Below are positions 24,290 to 36,145 of a stretch of 64,000 nucleotides of DNA, piece after piece. The stretch is taken from the NCBI RefSeq assembly GCF_033115175.1, contig NC_084827.1, forward strand, positions 126,565,701 to 126,629,700. Reading direction: 5' to 3'. Both the position numbers and the translations under genes were made by a program. Below the pieces are notes generated by a model. That model did not search any database. It was not told where the DNA came from and saw only the letters and a program-made list of their open reading frames with translations. The stretch comes from Lepus europaeus (lineage: Eukaryota; Chordata; Mammalia; Lagomorpha; Leporidae). The first letter of the stretch is position 1, and each line of letters starts with the position of its first letter.

Positions 24290-26300
24290 AATAACAGTTA
24301 TCCAAAATTTTAAATAAATCACAAAATAATCCCATTTATAATAACAAAATGTATAGAAATAAATTTGAGAAAACAGGTGAGAGATGTATATAAAGAAAAC
24401 TATAAAACATTAATGCAAAAAATGAAGAAAACATAAAAAAGTGCAGCTGTTCCATGTTTTTGGATTGGAAGAATTAATATGTCACTACTAACTAAAGTGA
24501 TCTATACATTCAATGCTATGCATTTAAATGTCTCTACTACCCACGTTGGTTTATAGATTCAATGCAATCCCTATCAAAATCCCATTGACATTTTTCACAG
24601 ACATAGAAACAAAATCCTAAAGGTTAAATTGGGCCTGAGTAGCCAAAGCAATTCTGAGCCAAATGAACAGAGCTGGAGGCATCACATTACCTTATCTCAA
24701 AACATAATGCAAAGTATATTTATCAAAAAAGTATGGTATTGGCAAAAAAGCCAGCCAATGAAACAGAATAGAGACCTGAGAAATAAACCCAAGCATATAC
24801 AGTCCACTAATTTTTGACAAAGGCATCAATAAGACAGCATGAGGCATGGATAGTCTCTTTGATAAATGGTTTGAGAAAATTGGATAATTACATGCAAAAG
24901 AATAAAATTGTACCTCTATCTTATACTGTACAGAAAACATCAACTCAAAATTGATTAAAGACTTAGATATAAGACCTGAAACTATAAAGCTCCTAGAAGA
25001 AAACAAAGAACTCCTTAGCATTTTTGGCAATGGTTTTTGTGTATGTAGGATACCAAACACATAGGCAAGAGAAAAAGACATGAACAAGTGGGCCTATATC
25101 AAACCAAAAAACTCCCATCCAGCAAAGAAAATAATCAACAAAATGAAAAGTCAGCCTGCAGATTGGGATAAAATACTGTGAACCATATATCTGATAAGTA
25201 GTTAATGTCCAAAACATATAGGGTATTTATACAATTGCAAAGAAAAGAAATAGCCCAATTAAAACTTTGTCAAAGTACCTGAATAGATATTTTTCCAAAG
25301 AAGACCTAAACATGGCCAATAGGTATATGTAAAGGTGCTCAACATCACTAGTCATCAGGTAAATGCAAATTAAAATTACAATGAGATATCACCTCTCAAC
25401 TATTAGGATGACTAATATCAAAAATACAAGATGTGTCAAGTGTTTTTGAGGGTATAGAGAAAAGAGGATGACTTTATACTTTTGGTGGGAACACAGATTG
25501 GTATGGTCACTGTGAAAAACAGTATGGAGGTTTCTCAAATTAAGCTATATTTTTCAAAATAAGCTACTATATGAACTAGTATTCGAGGGGGAGTAGTCTT
25601 CCAAATGCTTATGGAAAATTCACATTATTTTAATTTCATTTCTTCCATGAACTTTTTGAAGTATTCTTGTATACCCAAAGGAAATGAAATTGCTACCTTG
25701 TAAGCAATCTACTGTCCCATGTTCACTTCAGCATTTTTCATAGTAGTCAAGACATATGGAAGCTTCTTTTGATGGATGAATGGATGAAGAAAGTGTGTTT
25801 TGAAAGTATACACACATATGCATGCACATACACTGGAATATTATTTAGCCTTAAAAAGAAGATCCTGCCATTTGAGATAATATGATTGTATCTAGAGGGC
25901 ATTATTTTAAGTAAAATAAGCCAGACACAGAAGAAAACATATGTGTACCTCATGATCTCATTTATATGTGGAATAAAAAAATTAAACACATAGTAACAGA
26001 GTAGAACTGTTGTTATGAAGAGCAGGAAGGGGGTGGAGTGAGATAATCAAAGACTACTACATTTCGATTATATTGGATGTATAAGTCTAAAGTCTAATGT
26101 ACAAAGGAAGACTAATATTGTGCTGTATATTGGTAATTTGCCAAGAGATTCAATTTTAGTTACATTAGCTGCAAAAAAAATAGGAAAACTAACTGTTGAG
26201 ATGATGGATATAATAATTTTCTAGACTGTAGTAGTTCAGTATCTGAATATATATTAAAGCATCGTGCTGTACATCTCAAATACATACAATAAAATCTTTG
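24290..26300 (+). mobile_element. Ancient L1 (L1M type), plus strand, end of ORF2 and 3' UTR
   Basis: Sense ORF2 blocks are visible: 'ttggattggaagaattaata' near 24463, 'caatgcaatccctatcaaaa' near 24561 and 'ggaggcatcacattacc' near 24675. A 3' part follows with 'agatatcacctctcaac' near 25384 and 'tggaatattatttagcctta' near 25834, ending in 'caataaaatctttgc'. Order and divergence fit an early mammalian L1. A mariner-like MITE is inserted at about 25577. Confidence 0.75.
25577..25675. mobile_element. Mariner-like MITE, short palindromic element
   Basis: The left end 'ttcgagggggagtagtcttc' and the right end 'gaactttttgaagtattctt' are imperfect inverted repeats of about 25-30 bp. A TA lies at each end, as mariner/Tc1 insertions have. 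It sits inside the ancient L1 and has no coding capacity. Confidence 0.5.
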
Positions 26301-26329
26301 CATTTTTATTCTTGCTAAGTTAAATTTAC

Positions 26330-26625
26330 TACGGATTTAAGTTTTCTCCTTTTTGTCATTTATTAATTGAAAAATAACAAATATGATATTTTGTTATATG
26401 TATTGTATATATTATTGAATGATTTCTGTTATATCCCTTACTCAGTTTCCCCTAATGTTAACATTTTGTATTACCATAGTACATTTTTTAAAACTAAGAA
26501 AATGACATTGTTGTGTTAGTATTAAATAAGCTCTAGACTTTATTTGGATTTGTTTTCCCACTAATATCCTTTTCCTCTGAGTATTCAATCCAGAATTCTA
26601 CAGAGTATTTAGCACACTGGGTTTA
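26330..26625 (-). mobile_element. Possible ancient L1 3' UTR fragment
   Basis: 'ctcagtttcccctaatgtta' followed by 'acattttgtattaccatagt' and 'cattgttgtgttagtatt' follows the order of an old L1M 3' UTR. The fragment is short and the assignment tentative. Confidence 0.35.
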
Positions 26626-26631
26626 AACAGA

Positions 26632-26758
26632 GATCTTTAAAAACTTCATGGGAAATACGATTTATGAAAAAACTGTGTGGACTTCAAAATTTTTGGCACC
26701 AAAATAAACACCTTTTAATTCGATTTTCTGTGAACTTTATGAAATGCCCTCATATACA
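26632..26758. mobile_element. Second mariner-like MITE
   Basis: 'aaaacttcatgggaaatacg' on the left and 'ctgtgaactttatgaaatgc' on the right are imperfect inverted repeats of the same type as the element at 25577. A middle part with 'ggcaccaaaataaacacctt' separates them. Confidence 0.45.
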
Positions 26759-26789
26759 AAGATGCTATGTGGGCTCTGCACTGCACATT

Positions 26790-27000
26790 TCTAGGAGGTC
26801 ATTTGCTTTTCTGTGCCAGGCACTGTTCCTAGTGCTTTTAACTCTTAACCCATTTAATTGTCACAATGCCCCTTCTAGGAGATAGGCAATATAATTATTC
26901 CTGTTTTACAAATGTAGGCACTGAAGACAGATAGCTAAGACAGATAATGTTTCAGAGATAATAAATGGAGGAATTGAGATTCTGGTTACAGAGACTGTAT
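26790..27000 (-). mobile_element. MIR SINE remnant
   Basis: 'aggcactgttcctagtgctt', 'cacaatgccccttctagg', 'attcctgttttacaaatg' and 'ggaattgagattctgg' occur in the order of an antisense MIR. Confidence 0.65.
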
Positions 27001-27240
27001 TCTTAGAGACATTCCAAATTTGGAGGCTTCCTATCCTATCTAACCAGCTGCAAAAGCCAGTAAACACAATGAATTAACTGTCATGCAATCTTTCTGGACC
27101 TCTGTTTACTCATTCATAACAGCATGGATGTGGATTGTATAATCTTTATAAACTTACTATATTAACAAATTATGAGATTGAAATGTGAATCTCTAATTTA
27201 TAGCTCTGAGATCTAGTACATTTCTGTTTCTTGCCAATTA

Positions 27241-27558
27241 ACTGTTAAAAATATTTATTTATTTGAAAATCAAAGTTACAGAGAGAGGCAGAGACAGAGA
27301 GGTCTTGCATTCGCTGGATCACTTCCCAGGTGGTCACAATGGTCAGGGTGGAGTCAGGCTGAAGCCTGGAGCCAGGACCTTCTGTTTCTCCCATGTATGT
27401 GGCAGTGTTCCAAGAAAGTAGACCATTTTCCATTGCTTTTCTCAGACCATCAGCAGAGATCTGGATTGGAAGTGGAACAGCCAGGAAATGAGCTGGCACC
27501 CATATGGGATGTTAGCATTGCAGGTGGTGGCTTTACCTGCCATGCCACAACACTTGCC
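27241..27558 (-). mobile_element. C-SINE, type A, reverse orientation
   Basis: It starts 'ttaaaaatatttatttattt' and ends 'ccacaacacttgcc'. The flanks 'aattaactgttaaaaat' and 'aatcaattttttaaaaat' look like a decayed duplication. Confidence 0.85.
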
Positions 27559-27713
27559 AATCAATTTTTTAAAAATAAAATGTTTGTTAAAAGCAACACT
27601 TGGATATTAAAATTTCAATTGTATTTTTTGGGAGAATTTACATCCTATATTGAGAAAAATTTCTCCTTCAGGTTGTTAGGATTGCTGATTTTGAAATTTC
27701 TATTACTCTCTTC

Positions 27714-28017
27714 TTAATTAAAAATTTATTTATTTGAGAGGACACAGATAAGGAGGGAAACAAATAGAGCCCCCATATGTTGGTTTACAACACAGATGCC
27801 CTCAATGTCTGAGACCAGGGTAAGGCTGAAGCTTGGAGCTAGAAACTCAATCTAGCTCTCCCAAAAGGGCGGTAGAAACCAAATTATTTGTTCCATCACC
27901 TCTGCCTTCCAGAGTCCAAATTAGTAGGAAGGTAGAGTTAGGAGCCAGAAGTAAGCATTAAACCCAGGCACTCTGATATGGGGCATAGGCATCATAACTT
28001 CTAGGCTAAATGCCTGT
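27714..28017 (-). mobile_element. Old C-SINE, reverse orientation
   Basis: It is strongly diverged and starts 'taattaaaaatttatttatt' and ends 'ggctaaatgcctgtc'. The L1 at 28035 inserted right at its end. Confidence 0.75.
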
Positions 28018-28034
28018 CCTCTTCCATTACTTTT
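28018..28034. repeat. Target-site duplication of the L1 at 28035-32622, left copy
   Basis: 'cctcttccattactttt' recurs with two mismatches at 32624-32640. Confidence 0.7.
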
Positions 28035-31000
28035 TTAAAAAGCTTTTATTTAATGAATGCAAATTTCATAGGTACAACTTTAGGAATATAGTGGTTCTTT
28101 CCTCCATACTCACCCTCCCACCCTGACTCCTGTCCCTACTCCTGCTCTCTCTCCCCTCCCATTCTTCATTAAGATTAATTTTTAATTAATGTTATATACA
28201 GAAGACCAACTCTATACTAAGTAAAGATTTCAACAGTTAACACCCACACACTCACATAATATGTAAAGTAAAGTTTGAAAACAAATTAATTCTCATAGTA
28301 CAACTCATTAAGGACAGATTTCCTACATGGGGAGTAAGTGCACAGTGACTCCCTTTGTTGATTTAACAATTGACACTCTTATTTATTACATCAGTGACCA
28401 CCGAGGCTCTTGTCATGAGCTGCCAAGGCTATAAAAGCATTTGTGACCACAAACCCCATCGGTATTTAGACAAGGCCATAGTCAAAGTGGAAGTTCTCTC
28501 CTCCCTTCAGAGAAAAGTATATCCTTCTTTGATGGCCCCTTCTTTCCACTGGGGTCTCATAGAGATCCTTCCTGCAGAACATTTTTTGCCACAGTATCTT
28601 GGATTTCCATGCCTAAAATTCTCTCATGGGCTTTTCAGCCAGACCTGAATGCCTTAAGGACTGATTCTGAGGTCAGAGTGTTACTTAAAGCAGTTGTCAT
28701 TCTATGAGTCTGCTGTGTGGACTGCTTCCCATGTTGGACATTCCCTCCTTTTTAATTCTGCCTATTATTATTTCCATGCACTTGATGTTACTTATATCAT
28801 ATGTTTACCACTTAATCCTATGTATATGTTCACTTTAATATTTAATATGATCATTTAACAATTAAGATGGCATTTTTACCACCAATTTTAATGGGATTTG
28901 GAATCCTATGACAAGTTTTTAAACTGTACACTTAGAAGTAAGTCCATAGAAGTGTATGCAGAACTATACAGCTTTATAGTTACAGAAGAAAGAATATCAG
29001 TTCTAATCAAAATAGTTATAATATAAAGTTCTCTTCCCTGTCTTATTCTGCCTCTTAGTTTTTACTGAGATCTATTTTAAATTTACTTTATAGACATATG
29101 ATTAATTCTATGTTAAGTAAAGACCTCAGCATATAGTATGAACAGGAAAAAAACACCTGTTTCTTGACAGTCAATACATAGGCTGTTCAAATCATTGCTT
29201 CTCAAAGTGTCAATTTCACTTCTATACCTTTCATTTTAAGTATGCTATTAGTTCTCACAGATCAGAGAACATATAGTATTTGTCCTTTTGGGACTGGCTT
29301 ATTTCACTAAATATGAAGTTTTCCAGATTCATCCATTTTGTTGCAAATGACAGGATTTCATTTATTTTTTACTGCTGTGTAGTATTCCAAAGTGTACATA
29401 TCCCATATTTTTTTTTTTATCCAGTCTTTATTGAAGGGCGTTTAGGTTGATTCCATGTCTTAGCTATTATGGATTGAGCTGCCATAAACATGGAGGTGCA
29501 TATAGCTCTTTTGATTACTGATTTCATTTCCTTTGGTTAAGTTCCCAGGAGTGGGAAGGCTGGGTCATTTGGTAGGTCTATATTCGGATTTTTAGGTATC
29601 TCCATGCTGTCTTCCATAGTGGCTTTACCAGTTTGCATTCCCACCTACAGGGGATTAGGTACCTTTTCACCTACATCCTTGCCAGCATTTGTTGTTTATT
29701 GATTTCTGTATGAGAGCCATTCTAACTGGGGTGAGGTGAAACCTCATTGTGATTTTGATTTGTATTCCCCTGAGACAAGTGATCCTGAACATATTTTCAT
29801 GTGTGTTGGCCATTTGGATTTCCCCTTTTGAAAAATGTCTAAGTCCTTGGCACATCTCTAAGTGGGTTGTTTGTTTGTTGTTGTGGAGTTTCTTGATCTC
29901 TTTGTAGATTCTGGTTATTAATCCTTTATCAGCTGCATAGTTTGAAATAATTTCTCCCATTCTGTCAGTTGTCCCTTATCTTTGGCCATACAGAAGCTTC
30001 TCAATTTAATGTAGTCCCATTTGTTAATTTTGGCTTTGACTTCCTATGCCTCTGGAGTCTTTTCTAAGTCTTTGCCTGTGCCAATGTCTTGCAGGGTTTC
30101 CCCAATGTTCTCTAATGATTTGATGGTGTCGGATCATAGATTTAGATCTTTAATTCACGTTGAGTGGATTTTGTTTAAGGTGTAAGGTAGGGGTCTTGCT
30201 TCATACTTCTGCATGTGGAAATCCAGTTTTTCCAGCACCATTTGTTGAATAGATTGTCCCTGCTCCAGAAATTGGTTTTAGATCCTTGATCAAATATAAA
30301 TTGGTTGTAGATGTTTGGATTTATTTCTGGTGTTTCTATTCTGTTCCATTGGTCTATCCATCTGTTTTTGTAGTAGTTCCAGGCTGTTTTGATTATAACT
30401 GCCCTGTAGTATGTCTTGAAATTTGTTATTGTCATGCTTTCGGCCTTGCTTTTGTTGTATCTGATTGCTTTAGCTATTCAAAGTCTCCTGTGCCTCCCTA
30501 TGGATTTCAGCCTCATTTTTTGTAGATCTGAGAAGAATGTCATTGGTATTTTGGTTGGTATCGCATTGAATCTGTAAATTGCTTTTGGAAGAATGGACAT
30601 TTTGATGATATTGATTCTTCCGATCCATGTATATGGGAGATTTTTCCATTTTTTTTGCATCTTTTTCTATTTCTTTCTTTAATGTTTTTTAATGCTCATC
30701 ATAGAGATCTTTGACATTCTTGGTTAAGTTTATTCCAAGGTATTTGATTTTTTTGGTAGTTATTTTGAATGGGATTGATCTTAGTTCTTTCTCAGTCATG
30801 GCATTTTGTGTGTATAAACAAGACTGTTGATTTTTGTGTATTGATTTTATATCCTGTCACTTTACAAAGCTCTTTTTGAGTTCCAATAGTGTCTTGGTGG
30901 AGTCTTTTGGATCCCCTATATAAAGAATCATGTCATCTGCAAATAGGGAATGTTTGGATTGATCTGTGGTGTTTCTATTCTGTTCCATTGGTCTATCCAT

Positions 31001-32622
31001 CTGTTTTTGTAGCAGTACCTGGCTGTTTTGATTATAACTGTCCTTAGTATGTCTTGAAATCTGATATTGTGATGTCTCCAGCTTTGTTTTTATTGTATAA
31101 GACTGCTTTAGTTATATTTTTTCCTGCACATTTTAAGATCTGTTCTTTGTGTTTCACTGAGGTGAGGTTTTCTACACTGTTTTATGGTGAAGTTCTTTTC
31201 TTGTTGTCTCTCTTGGTAGTTCTGTGTACTTCTTGTACTTGAATGCTTCTTTCTTTCTCCAGATTGGGGAAGTTCTCTGTTATTATTTCCTTAAAAAGTT
31301 CTTCTAATCCTTTCTCTCTTTCCCCACCTTCTGGAATTCCTAGGCTCTCTAAGTTGGGTCGTTCATAGAATCTTGTAAATCTCAAACCCTGATGTTTAAT
31401 TGTCTAATTTCTTCTTGTATTTGGTCTGACTGTATTATTTCCAGAAATTTGTCTTCTAGTTCTTATAATCTTTCTTCTGTCTCATCTATTCTATTGCTGA
31501 GACTTTCCATTGCATTTTTATTTGGTCTATTGAATTCTTCATTTCCAGTATTTCATTCCAGCTTCTTTTTAAAATCTCAATTTTTGGGAAGCACTTTTCA
31601 TTTAGATCTGAATTTGTTTCTAATTGCTTCTAAGTAATTTGACTATTAATTTTCTGAATTCCTTTTCAGGAATATCCTCAATCTCTTCTTTAGCCTCCAT
31701 TACTAAAGAATTGTATTATTCCTTTGGCGAGTTCATAGAGTCTTCCTTATTCTTATTCAAGACTTTTCCTTTGTTCTTTGTTATTTGTGGTTGATTTTAT
31801 CTTTAAATTGTGACTTTGTATCTCTGATGGGATTTCCCTCTGCTATGAGTTGCCTATGTGTCTTTGCATTGCAAGTGGAAGCACACTTCCCTTCCTCCTG
31901 GAGCCCTGTTTACTTCTAGATCTTGATGGAGGTGGATACCAGGGCTTTGGTGCACTAAGCCCCGCCAACTGGGAGGCTGGGCTTGCTTCTCACTGGTTCA
32001 TGAAAGGAGCTCGGGTTTTTGCTGTTTAGGACTACTACTTGTTTTACAGCTTGTGTGGTTGGAATGAAACCACTCTGAAATGTTGCGATCCTCCTTCCTG
32101 GGTGGGGGATGTTGTGATGTGGGTATGTGTGCAGGAGGCAAACATGGCAGCCCCTTGCTTTCACTCGAAAATGTAAACGATCAATATGACTTCTCTCTGC
32201 TGGCTGTAGATTGGGGAGAGTGGGGAGACATAGATGGACAGGGTGTGCCTGACTTCTCTGCTTGATCCCCTCTAATTTCTCTTTCTTCTTGCTTGGAGCT
32301 TCAAATGCAGTTTGCGAAGCTTGCCTGCCCATCACTATAGCGGCTCTGTGGACTAGTCACCTCTCATCTGGTTCACAGGGAGTGCGGGGTAGTGGGAGTG
32401 GGGGGGCTGGTTTCCTTGTTCAGCCTCTCCACTGCGCCTCTGCCACTTCTTCTTTGCTCCCTTAGTGTGGACCTGCCCAGTCCTTTCTGGACTCCTGGGC
32501 TTCTCTGCATGAACTTCTTGTGACTCTGTTGCTGGCTTGTATCCCCTCTGCTTATTAACTATCTATTTTTCCCTGCACAACTGGGAACCTCCTCTTGCTA
32601 TGCTGCCATCTTGAGACCCCGC
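28035..32622 (-). mobile_element. L1 with both ends present but rearranged interior
   Basis: The 3' end is at 28035 ('aaaagcttttatttaatgaa' antisense), the 3' UTR runs to about 29450 and ORF2 C-terminal sequence to about 30950. A second partial copy of the same ORF2 block follows (30953-31120, compare 30315-30480), then ORF1 (31130-31650) and 5' UTR (31650-32620). The 5' terminus on the minus strand reads 'ggggtctcaagatggcagc', containing the CAAGATGG YY1-type motif of L1 starts. Endonuclease and most of RT are missing. A 17-bp duplication with two mismatches flanks it. Confidence 0.8.
31130..31650 (-). pseudogene. L1 ORF1 fragment
   Basis: The minus-strand frame 31182-31385 gives 'RPNLESLGIPEGGEREKG', 'IITENFPNLEKERSIQV' and 'QEVHRT', the RRM segment of ORF1p. 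The adjacent coiled-coil part (to about 31650) is broken by stops, and the C-terminal domain is lost at the junction near 31125. Confidence 0.8.
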
Positions 32623-32623
32623 T

Positions 32624-32640
32624 CCTCTTCTATTACTCTT
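32624..32640. repeat. Target-site duplication of the L1 at 28035-32622, right copy
   Basis: 'cctcttctattactctt', two mismatches to 28018-28034. It lies directly beyond the CAAGATGG-containing 5' terminus. Confidence 0.7.
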
Positions 32641-34074
32641 TACAGTAGAAGAAGTACTTGATATTAATAAAAAATGAAGGTAATTCCTGCATGTACCTTT
32701 TTTATTTCAATAAAATTAAACTCAACATTTATCACTTTCATCTAGGAATGCAGAAGCAAATAAACAGTATATAGCTACATATTTCAGTAGTTTGAATTGA
32801 AATTGTCTCTTATGCTGGCACTGTAATAGGCTGTTGATCTCAGATTACATTTTCTTTTTTTTTAATAATTGAATTTGATTCCCAAATAGAGGTGATATTC
32901 ATTTTCAGGTTGTATTTAATGAAGTAAAAGCTGCATGTGGCTTCAGCTTCATTATGTACTCAATGGAAGACTAGGCTTTCATGGAATTATGTATGAAATG
33001 CTTTGACTTGAAAAAAAATTACCTTCTTTAAAGAGTTTTCACTATAATAGTCTTGAATTTTAGATCTTAACTGTTACAAAAATTATGCATGATTATATCT
33101 AAAAATTAGCATATATGTAAAACTATAGAATTTTTCTCTATTAATGACGACTAATGGAAGATATAACATACTTATACAAAATTAACCCATCTCTGAGGAC
33201 TAAAAGGAATTTACATGAAATAGAAGTGAGGGATTAAAAATAAAATGCAAAGATCTTTTGGTATAAAGTAGTCTTTCAAGACTAGTGATTTTTCTTCCTA
33301 TGCTAGACCTCTCCTTGATTCTTTTGACTGCAATGAGATGGAAATTTTAGGATAGAAAAGCGATCTTTTACAGGGTTTTGTGGGACCTTTATTCTCAACC
33401 ATATATAATGCACCCAATAAAACACTGCATCCAGCCTCTGCCTAACGATGACAGTTTTCACCTTTCCAGGAAAGTCTGGGGTCCTAAAAGTCCTGCTACT
33501 CTCTGGTGATTGAGTGTGGATAAGACATGGTTTTCATCCAACAGCTTGTAGTCAGGTACAGGGTGATTTTTGCCACAAAGCAGTCCATTTCTGATCCTTT
33601 TTTCACTTCCTTAATGGGGAAGAGAAGAGATCAAGTACCTACAGTGAAGTTCAGGTACAATACATTCACTCTCATGATAGTTTTTGGGCCTCAGAAAAAC
33701 CCCTGCATCTCACACACTAAGTTTCTGAAACAAAATGCAGCTGCATTTGTATGCTGTGAAGGATGTGTGTTCTAGTATTGTTCACATTGGAGAAGGACAC
33801 TGCCTTGAGGCATGGGGAGGATGTGAGGAATCATTTAAGGGAGAGGAAAGAAACTAACTTCCCAGATCATTCCCATCAGGTAGTATGAACTCAGTAGTTC
33901 CCCCAGTTCCTGGTGTCATTTTCTTGTTTTGCTTTGTATCCAATGTGTGGTTTTGGAGATAGTATTGAATTAGTAAGGTATTCTCAATGGTTGTACATGG
34001 TTGGTGAAGAATATTCTGCATTGGTAAACAATTATTTTTCTCCTTAAATATTATATATTCATGTGAAGATGTTA
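32641..34074. other. Anonymous DNA
   Basis: About 1.4 kb of AT-rich unique-looking sequence. The 83-codon plus-strand frame at 33527-33775 resembles nothing I know. The part next to 34075 may include the decayed 3' portion of the EPCAM copy, but I could not align it. Confidence 0.4.
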
Positions 34075-34612
34075 TATGCATCTTTTTCAAAATAATAAGC
34101 CGCATCAGCTATATCCACATTTTCAGTTTTCTGAGAGTTTTGTACCTAATCAATATTGATAACATTATTCTCATTTATTTAGATTCATTTGATAACAAGA
34201 TGTACAGTCTGCAAACTTTGAGCCCATAGGTTTTTCTCTTTTTGTTTTTCTGTTCAGTGATGATCCAATAGGTATTCACTTGGTCTGAGCAGTTTATTTC
34301 TGTGTCTTTGTTGGCTCTTCTGACTCCAGCAATGTGTTCACGTACTAGCACATGGCAGTGCCGTTGCACTGTCTGGCTTTAAGGAGCCTCATCTCACGGC
34401 ATTTGGCATCATAAAGCCCATCATTTTTCTGAATTGCTCCATGAGGTTTCACTCTTCTCCCAGATTTTGAGCCAGTCATTTCTGCCTTCATCACCAAAAA
34501 TTTATCAGCCAAATGACAGAGTTTTGTAAACCAGTGAAGTACACTGGCATTGATCAATGTTGTTTACAAAGCAGTTTGTGGTCAACTTGTAGTTTTCACA
34601 GAGACATTCTCT
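34075..34612 (-). pseudogene. EPCAM: EPCAM processed pseudogene (5'- and 3'-incomplete)
   Basis: EPCAM is an epithelial adhesion glycoprotein. The minus strand matches its ectodomain in order: '[17 protein letters not shown]' (34608 downward), 'QCQCTS', '[12 protein letters not shown]', 'NDGLYD', '[11 protein letters not shown]', '[14 protein letters not shown]', 'NTYWIITE', 'ENNVINID', 'VDIADAAYYFEKD'. The reading frame shifts at least three times, and the Trp codon after 'AMC' is TAG. The signal peptide is missing upstream, and the match ends after 'FEKD', before the region leading to the membrane segment. The match runs on without intron-like gaps, pointing to a processed copy. It is nearer EPCAM than the related TACSTD2, judged by 'VMKAEM' and 'YWII'. 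It cannot make protein. Confidence 0.8.
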
Positions 34613-34659
34613 AATCAGCAAGACATGGCCATGAGTCATCTTCTGGGGACAGGACTTAA

Positions 34660-34968
34660 ATTTTTATTAATTTTCATTCTATTTGAAAGGCAGAGATAGA
34701 GACAGAGAGGCAGAGATTGATAGAGATTTTCCATCTGTCAGTTCACTACCCAAATGTGTGAAACAGCCAGGTCTGAGTTATGCCAAATTCAAAAGCCCAG
34801 AACTCAATCTGTGTCTCCCAAATTGGTGTCTGAACCCAAGTACTGAAACCATTTCTCACTGCCTTTCTGGGTACAAAAAGCTAGGTTGGAAGTGGATGAA
34901 CTGGATGTGAATATGGGATGCAGGTGTCCCAAAAAGTGTCTCAACAGCTGCAACAAATGCCAACATAT
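34660..34968 (-). mobile_element. Very old C-SINE, reverse orientation
   Basis: It opens with 'ttctatttgaaaggcagaga' and ends 'caacaaatgccaaca'. It is strongly diverged, but body blocks such as 'ccatctgtcagttcactacc' and 'gctaggttggaagtggatga' are recognisable. Confidence 0.7.
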
Positions 34969-35620
34969 TTTTAAAAATATAAGTAGAAGGAGTACATTCT
35001 AAAATTCTGATAAAAATATATTATAGTAAGTACATAAACTAGTAAACAAATTATTTTCATCATGAAGTATATTTATATTCTGTATATTGCTGTATGTGCT
35101 ATACTTTTATGTGACAGGCACTGCAGTAAGTTTGTTTACATTAGTACAATAGCAGTGCTATGATCTTACAACAGCTACAACATATATAGGTGATAGAAAT
35201 TTTTTGGCTTCATTATAATCTTAGAGGACTGTTATCCTATATGATTGTTGTTGACTAAAAGACTTATGTGGCACGGTACTATTTTTGAAAAGCTATAAGG
35301 AGTATCCTCTTTTTTCAATTATTAAACATTTACTTTCACTTATAATTTTGATATAAATATATTTGAACACTTTGGCAACAATTAGATTTCCTTTTAATTC
35401 TTCAAATCATTGGGGATGAGTACAAGTCACAATTGAGAAAAAATAGATTGGCTAGAAATAGAATAAAAGTGGAGTCCTGCTTTTTAAGCACTTCCTTCAA
35501 CAGTGAAGCTCCAGAGAGAAGAAAATTGGAAAAAATAGGAAATAGAAAATTTCTGGAGTTGCCTCTAATGAATAGAATAAGACAAAAGTCACACGGCATG
35601 CAGCTTCTGCAAACTGGGTT
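34969..35620. other. Anonymous AT-rich DNA
   Basis: 'ctatacttttatgtgacagg' and 'cactgcagtaagtttgttta' near 35100 hint at a MIR remnant but are too short to call. Nothing else is recognised. Confidence 0.4.
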
Positions 35621-35624
35621 GTGA

Positions 35625-35998
35625 AAGACATAGTGGCTTTAGCCTCTTTCTCTTGCATTACTTGCTCTGAGGGAAACCAGCTGCCAAGTTGTGAGGCTCA
35701 TTAAGCAACTCAATGGTGAGACTCACTTGGCAAAGAACTGTGAAGCCTCTTTCCAACAGCTATGTGGGTCAGACATCTCAGAAATTAAGCCTCTGTCCCC
35801 AACCGAGCCTTGAGATGCCTGCAACTCCAGCTAACATCTCAGCTGTTACTTCATGAGAGACAATCAGTAGAATGCTCCAGCTTAGCTACTTTCAAATTCT
35901 TGACCCACAGGAAATAAGAAACAATCAATGTGTATTGTTTTAAGCTGTTAGGCTTCTGGGAAAATTTCGGTTATGTAACAATAGATAGCTAATACAAC
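35625..35998 (+). mobile_element. MLT1-like (ERVL-MaLR) LTR remnant
   Basis: The landmarks occur in the family's order: 'gtggctttagcctctttctc', 'ccagctgccaagttgtgagg', 'cacttggcaaagaactgtga', 'ccaaccgagccttgagatg', 'ttgacccacaggaaataaga', 'gtattgttttaagctgttag' and the terminal 'tatgtaacaatagatagcta'. It is an old non-coding LTR; I see no internal retroviral genes beside it. Confidence 0.65.
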
Positions 35999-36145
35999 TT
36001 CATTTAATCTATGTTCTTAACAGTAATTATATGGAAGCTTTAAAATATATCAGATTGTTTTGTGATTTCTTTTTTATTATACTTTTCTTCAAATTTTAAA
36101 ATTCATATAAAAGGAACGAATATCATGTATTTCATATATAGTTTT

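Noticed and set aside
31955-32335. A 126-codon minus-strand frame in an L1 5' UTR
   Set aside because: It lies in sense direction within the L1 leader and resembles no known L1 protein. The other L1 5' UTRs in the window do not keep it, so it is probably chance.
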